A DNA stretch of 15,990 bases from the NCBI GenBank assembly GCA_964505325.1, contig CAZDHT010000102.1, positions 1 to 15,990 on the forward strand, in the 5' to 3' direction. This document shows positions 14,371 to 15,990 of this stretch, in pieces (position 1 is the first letter of the stretch; every line of letters starts with the position of its first letter). The translations under genes were made by a program, and so were the position numbers. Below the pieces are notes generated by a model. The model worked only from the letters and a program-made list of their open reading frames with translations, was not told the origin of the DNA and made no database searches. Source of the DNA: CAZDHT01 sp964505325 (GTDB lineage Bacteria > Planctomycetota > PUPC01).

Positions 14371-15585
14371 TCACTCCTGCTTCTTGAGTCCGGCGATCTT
14401 CTCGCGAGCCATCTGCGCGTAGCGCGAATCCTCGAAGTCCTGGATCACCGTCTGGTAGCTTTCGATCGCCTTATCGCTCCGCCCGTTTAGCGCGTGGATG
14501 TTCCCGATGATCAACCACTTCCTGGCGGCCAGGGACTGCTCCGGCGATAGCGCCCCGTCGGCGGCCGCCATCTTCTCCAGCTCTTTCAGCAGGTCCGCGG
14601 CCTCTTTGGCGTGCTGCGTCTTGGCGTATCGGTTGACTATCTCCCGCAGCATCGGCATGGCGATGTCGAGGCGCCTTTTTCGCGCGTAGGCCTTGGCGGT
14701 ATCCAGCAGGTACTTCGAGGCCACCTCCGGGTTGGCCCGCAGCACGGCGAGCTTATTTCGGGCCAGCTTGGCGGCGGGGGCGGAGCCGAACTTCCGGGCG
14801 ATCTCATTGTACGCGGTGGCGGCCGCGTCCAAGTCCCCGTTCGTCGCGGTCTCGTCGGCCTCCACCAGCCGCTTCATCCCCTCGGTGTCGATGCGCTCGA
14901 TGAACTTCTGCGCCTGATCGACCTCCTCCTGCGAGCGCCGCCGTGAAGCGGCTATCGGCAGGAGCATCCGCCGCGCCGCGCCGTACTCGCCGTTGTCAAA
15001 CACGAGCTGGGCGGCCTGGATGGCCCGATCCGTCTCCTCCTTGGAGGTCGCAGCCTCTGCTTCCTTCTTAGCCTCTTTTTCCGCGTCGGTTAGTTCGGGT
15101 CGCTTCGTCGGAGGCGGCCGCAACCGGCTGACCTGGATGGGGGTGAGCGGCCGGCCGTTCAGGTCCAGAGGCTGGCTGGCCGGCTGGCGCTTCTTCCCGT
15201 TGCGCCCCTGCCGGGTTGAGAACAGACCGTAATCTCCCTGGGCGGCGTTGTCCCACGCCTGCGTCGCGAAGTCGAGGCCCTGGCCAAACGGATTGTTCGG
15301 GTCGATACCGAACGGATTGTATTTGTCGCCGTCTTTCTTGTCATTGCGGGAGCTTCTGGTGGTGGAGCTCGAGCTGCTGCCTATGTATCTGTATCGCCCG
15401 TCGTCACCGTCCTTCTTGCTCTCGCGAAGCAGTCTGGCGCGTTCCGCGATCTCGCGCCGCAGTTGCGTCTGGTAGTCCTTGGTCGCACACAGCCCCAGCG
15501 GACAGTCATACGCCAGAACGTCCGACGCCACCAGCAGCGTCGCTAGCGCCATCAGCCACACACACATCCACGGTAGACGAACCAT
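14371..15585 (-). CDS. Exported helical repeat (TPR-like) protein
   Basis: A 404-residue protein with a signal peptide ('VWLMALATLLVASDVLA', probable cleavage before 'YDCPLGLC'). The mature N-terminus has two close cysteines. A low-complexity segment follows ('GSSSSSTTRSSRNDKKDGD', about 69-87), then a proline-rich linker and a charged helix ('TDAEKEAKKEAEAATSKEE'). The rest (about 190-404) is a string of amphipathic helices of TPR/BamD-YbgF type: 'AAQLVFDNGEYGAARRMLLP', 'DLDAAATAYNEIARKFG', 'KRRLDIAMPMLREIVNRYA' and 'GRSDKAIESYQTVIQDFEDS'. It probably acts as a scaffold in the periplasm. The ATG at 15583-15585 is preferred over an in-frame TTG six codons upstream, because AGGGGG lies 7 nt before it. 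It is first in a two-gene operon with the LptA-like gene under the promoter at 15627-15655. I do not recognise a specific named family. Confidence 0.75.
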   Translation of the reverse strand: MVRLPWMCVWLMALATLLVASDVLAYDCPLGLCATKDYQTQLRREIAERARLLRESKKDGDDGRYRYIGSSSSSTTRSSRNDKKDGDKYNPFGIDPNNPFGQGLDFATQAWDNAAQGDYGLFSTRQGRNGKKRQPASQPLDLNGRPLTPIQVSRLRPPPTKRPELTDAEKEAKKEAEAATSKEETDRAIQAAQLVFDNGEYGAARRMLLPIAASRRRSQEEVDQAQKFIERIDTEGMKRLVEADETATNGDLDAAATAYNEIARKFGSAPAAKLARNKLAVLRANPEVASKYLLDTAKAYARKRRLDIAMPMLREIVNRYAKTQHAKEAADLLKELEKMAAADGALSPEQSLAARKWLIIGNIHALNGRSDKAIESYQTVIQDFEDSRYAQMAREKIAGLKKQE

Positions 15586-15626
15586 CTCTGCACCCCCTGA
15601 CAAAAGAGCGCCCGGATAACCCTAGA

Positions 15627-15655
15627 ATTATAGCTCCCAGCGCGCGCCCGGTCAA
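15627..15655 (-). promoter_or_regulatory. Near-consensus promoter for the TPR/LptA-like operon
   Basis: On the reverse strand TTGACC (15655-15650) is followed after 17 nt by a perfect TATAAT (15632-15627). Transcription would start near 15620, about 35 nt before the ATG at 15585. Eleven of twelve consensus positions match, which suggests strong housekeeping expression. Confidence 0.75.
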
Positions 15656-15727
15656 TCGAAATCGACGTGAACGGCAGATTAAGTTGGCTCACTTCTTCAT
15701 TGCCCTCCGCGAAGCTTGCGGCATCGG

Positions 15728-15755
15728 CGCCCGGGCCGCCTTGCGGCCCCGGGCG
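15728..15755. terminator. Long GC-rich hairpin in the divergent intergenic region
   Basis: CGCCCGGGCCGC (15728-15739), loop CTT, GCGGCCCCGGGCG (15743-15755): a 12-bp stem with one bulged C. On the + strand a short CCTTTTGC follows about 15 nt later. There is no + strand gene upstream within 3 kb, and it lies behind the reverse-strand promoter. It could therefore insulate the two divergent transcription units or be a REP-like palindrome. Confidence 0.4.
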
Positions 15756-15783
15756 TCTGACGAAACACCTTTTGCATAGGAAT

Positions 15784-15816
15784 CGATAGCAGTTCTCGGG
15801 AGAACCGATATCAGTT
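15784..15816. promoter_or_regulatory. Direct repeat and palindrome at the tRNA-Ser promoter
   Basis: CGATAGCAGTT (15784-15794) and CGATATCAGTT (15806-15816) match at 10 of 11 positions and are 22 nt apart, about two helical turns. Between and overlapping them is the perfect palindrome GTTCTC-GG-GAGAAC (15792-15805). The second repeat copy runs into the -35 box (15815-15820). The arrangement suits a dimeric DNA-binding protein, but no regulator is known to me for it. Confidence 0.45.
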
Positions 15817-15843
15817 GATTTCGGGCGCTGAGCCCGGTAGAAT
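15815..15843 (+). promoter_or_regulatory. Promoter of tRNA-Ser
   Basis: TTGATT (15815-15820) and TAGAAT (15838-15843) are separated by 17 nt, with a predicted start near 15850, just before the mature tRNA 5' end at 15857. The -10 matches at five of six positions and the -35 at four of six. Confidence 0.6.
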
Positions 15844-15856
15844 CCTCGCAGCACGC

Positions 15857-15946
15857 GGAGAGGTGTCCGAGAGGCCGAAGGAACACGCTTGGAAAGCGTG
15901 TGATGGGGTAACTCATCCGCGGGTTCGAATCCCGCCCTCTCCGCCA
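15857..15946 (+). tRNA. tRNA-Ser (anticodon GGA)
   Basis: A complete type II tRNA. The acceptor stem is GGAGAGG (15857-15863) with CCTCTCC (15936-15942), then the discriminator G and an encoded CCA (15944-15946). The anticodon stem CACGC/GCGTG encloses the loop TTGGAAA, giving anticodon GGA, which reads serine UCC and UCU codons. A long variable arm (GATG...CATC) and a T arm with GGTTCGAAT agree with tRNA-Ser. It is preceded by its own promoter. The 44 nt after it contain nothing recognisable. Confidence 0.97.
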
Positions 15947-15990
15947 GTGAAGCATCGCCCTCGGTAAGCGGCTAATACAGACCGACTTAC

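Noticed and set aside
15689..15955. Reverse-strand frame starting 'MLHWRRGRDSNPR'
   Set aside because: This is a translation of the antisense of tRNA-Ser, a well-known spurious protein pattern.

Overview
The window (GC-rich, with short intergenic gaps inside operons and remnants of insertion sequences between them) looks like a chromosome segment of a Planctomycetota-type bacterium. This is inferred from gene content, not from a marker gene. The supporting features are an ECF-type sigma factor beginning with a 'FPSTRWS' motif upstream of a membrane Ser/Thr kinase, pseudopilins of the 'GFTLIEL ... SNLRNLAQAMHMYA' kind, a PilB-PilT-PilB ATPase cluster, and an LptA/OstA-like protein that implies an outer membrane.

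Region 1 (about 150-5752, + strand) is a tightly packed signalling operon: sigma factor (225-1004), a small unrecognised helical protein (1041-1574), a 1041-residue transmembrane Ser/Thr kinase with a long extracytoplasmic part ending in a discoidin-like domain (1567-4692), and a pilin-signal/TolB-like propeller protein split by an apparent -1 frameshift (4689-5030 and 4946-5752). The last three genes overlap by a few bases. A sigma70-like promoter at 152-180 fits this operon and supports the GTG start of the sigma factor. This is the best candidate for an incompletely described system: an envelope-sensing kinase co-produced with its own sigma factor, a small partner and a pilin-like propeller protein.

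Region 2 (5753-8244) is a scarred accessory stretch. It has a reverse-strand remnant of an IS3-type transposase C-terminus (about 5915-6031), a pseudopilin gene (6420-6866) whose 3' end appears to be replaced by an IS21-family fragment, the last part of istA (about 6900-7064), and an istB broken by one extra A (7061-7862).

Region 3 (8175-12912, + strand) is a type IV pilus/type II secretion motor cluster. It has a good promoter (8175-8203), a PilB/GspE-type ATPase (8245-9951), a GC hairpin, PilT (10067-11143) and a second, divergent PilB/GspE-type ATPase (11167-12912). No platform protein (PilC/GspF) is in the window.

Region 4 (12908-13817) is non-coding and rich in repeats: a MITE-like element whose left inverted repeat contains the stop codon of the second ATPase, paired degenerate direct repeats with an ACCATATGGT palindrome, a nested hairpin, a long REP-like inverted repeat and a perfect 9-bp hairpin.

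Region 5 (13818-15655, - strand) is an envelope operon read from a near-consensus promoter (15627-15655): an exported repeat-rich helical (TPR-like) protein, then an LptA/OstA-like periplasmic protein. Region 6 (15784-15946, + strand) is a tRNA-Ser(GGA) gene with encoded CCA and its own promoter, preceded by a direct repeat and a perfect palindrome.
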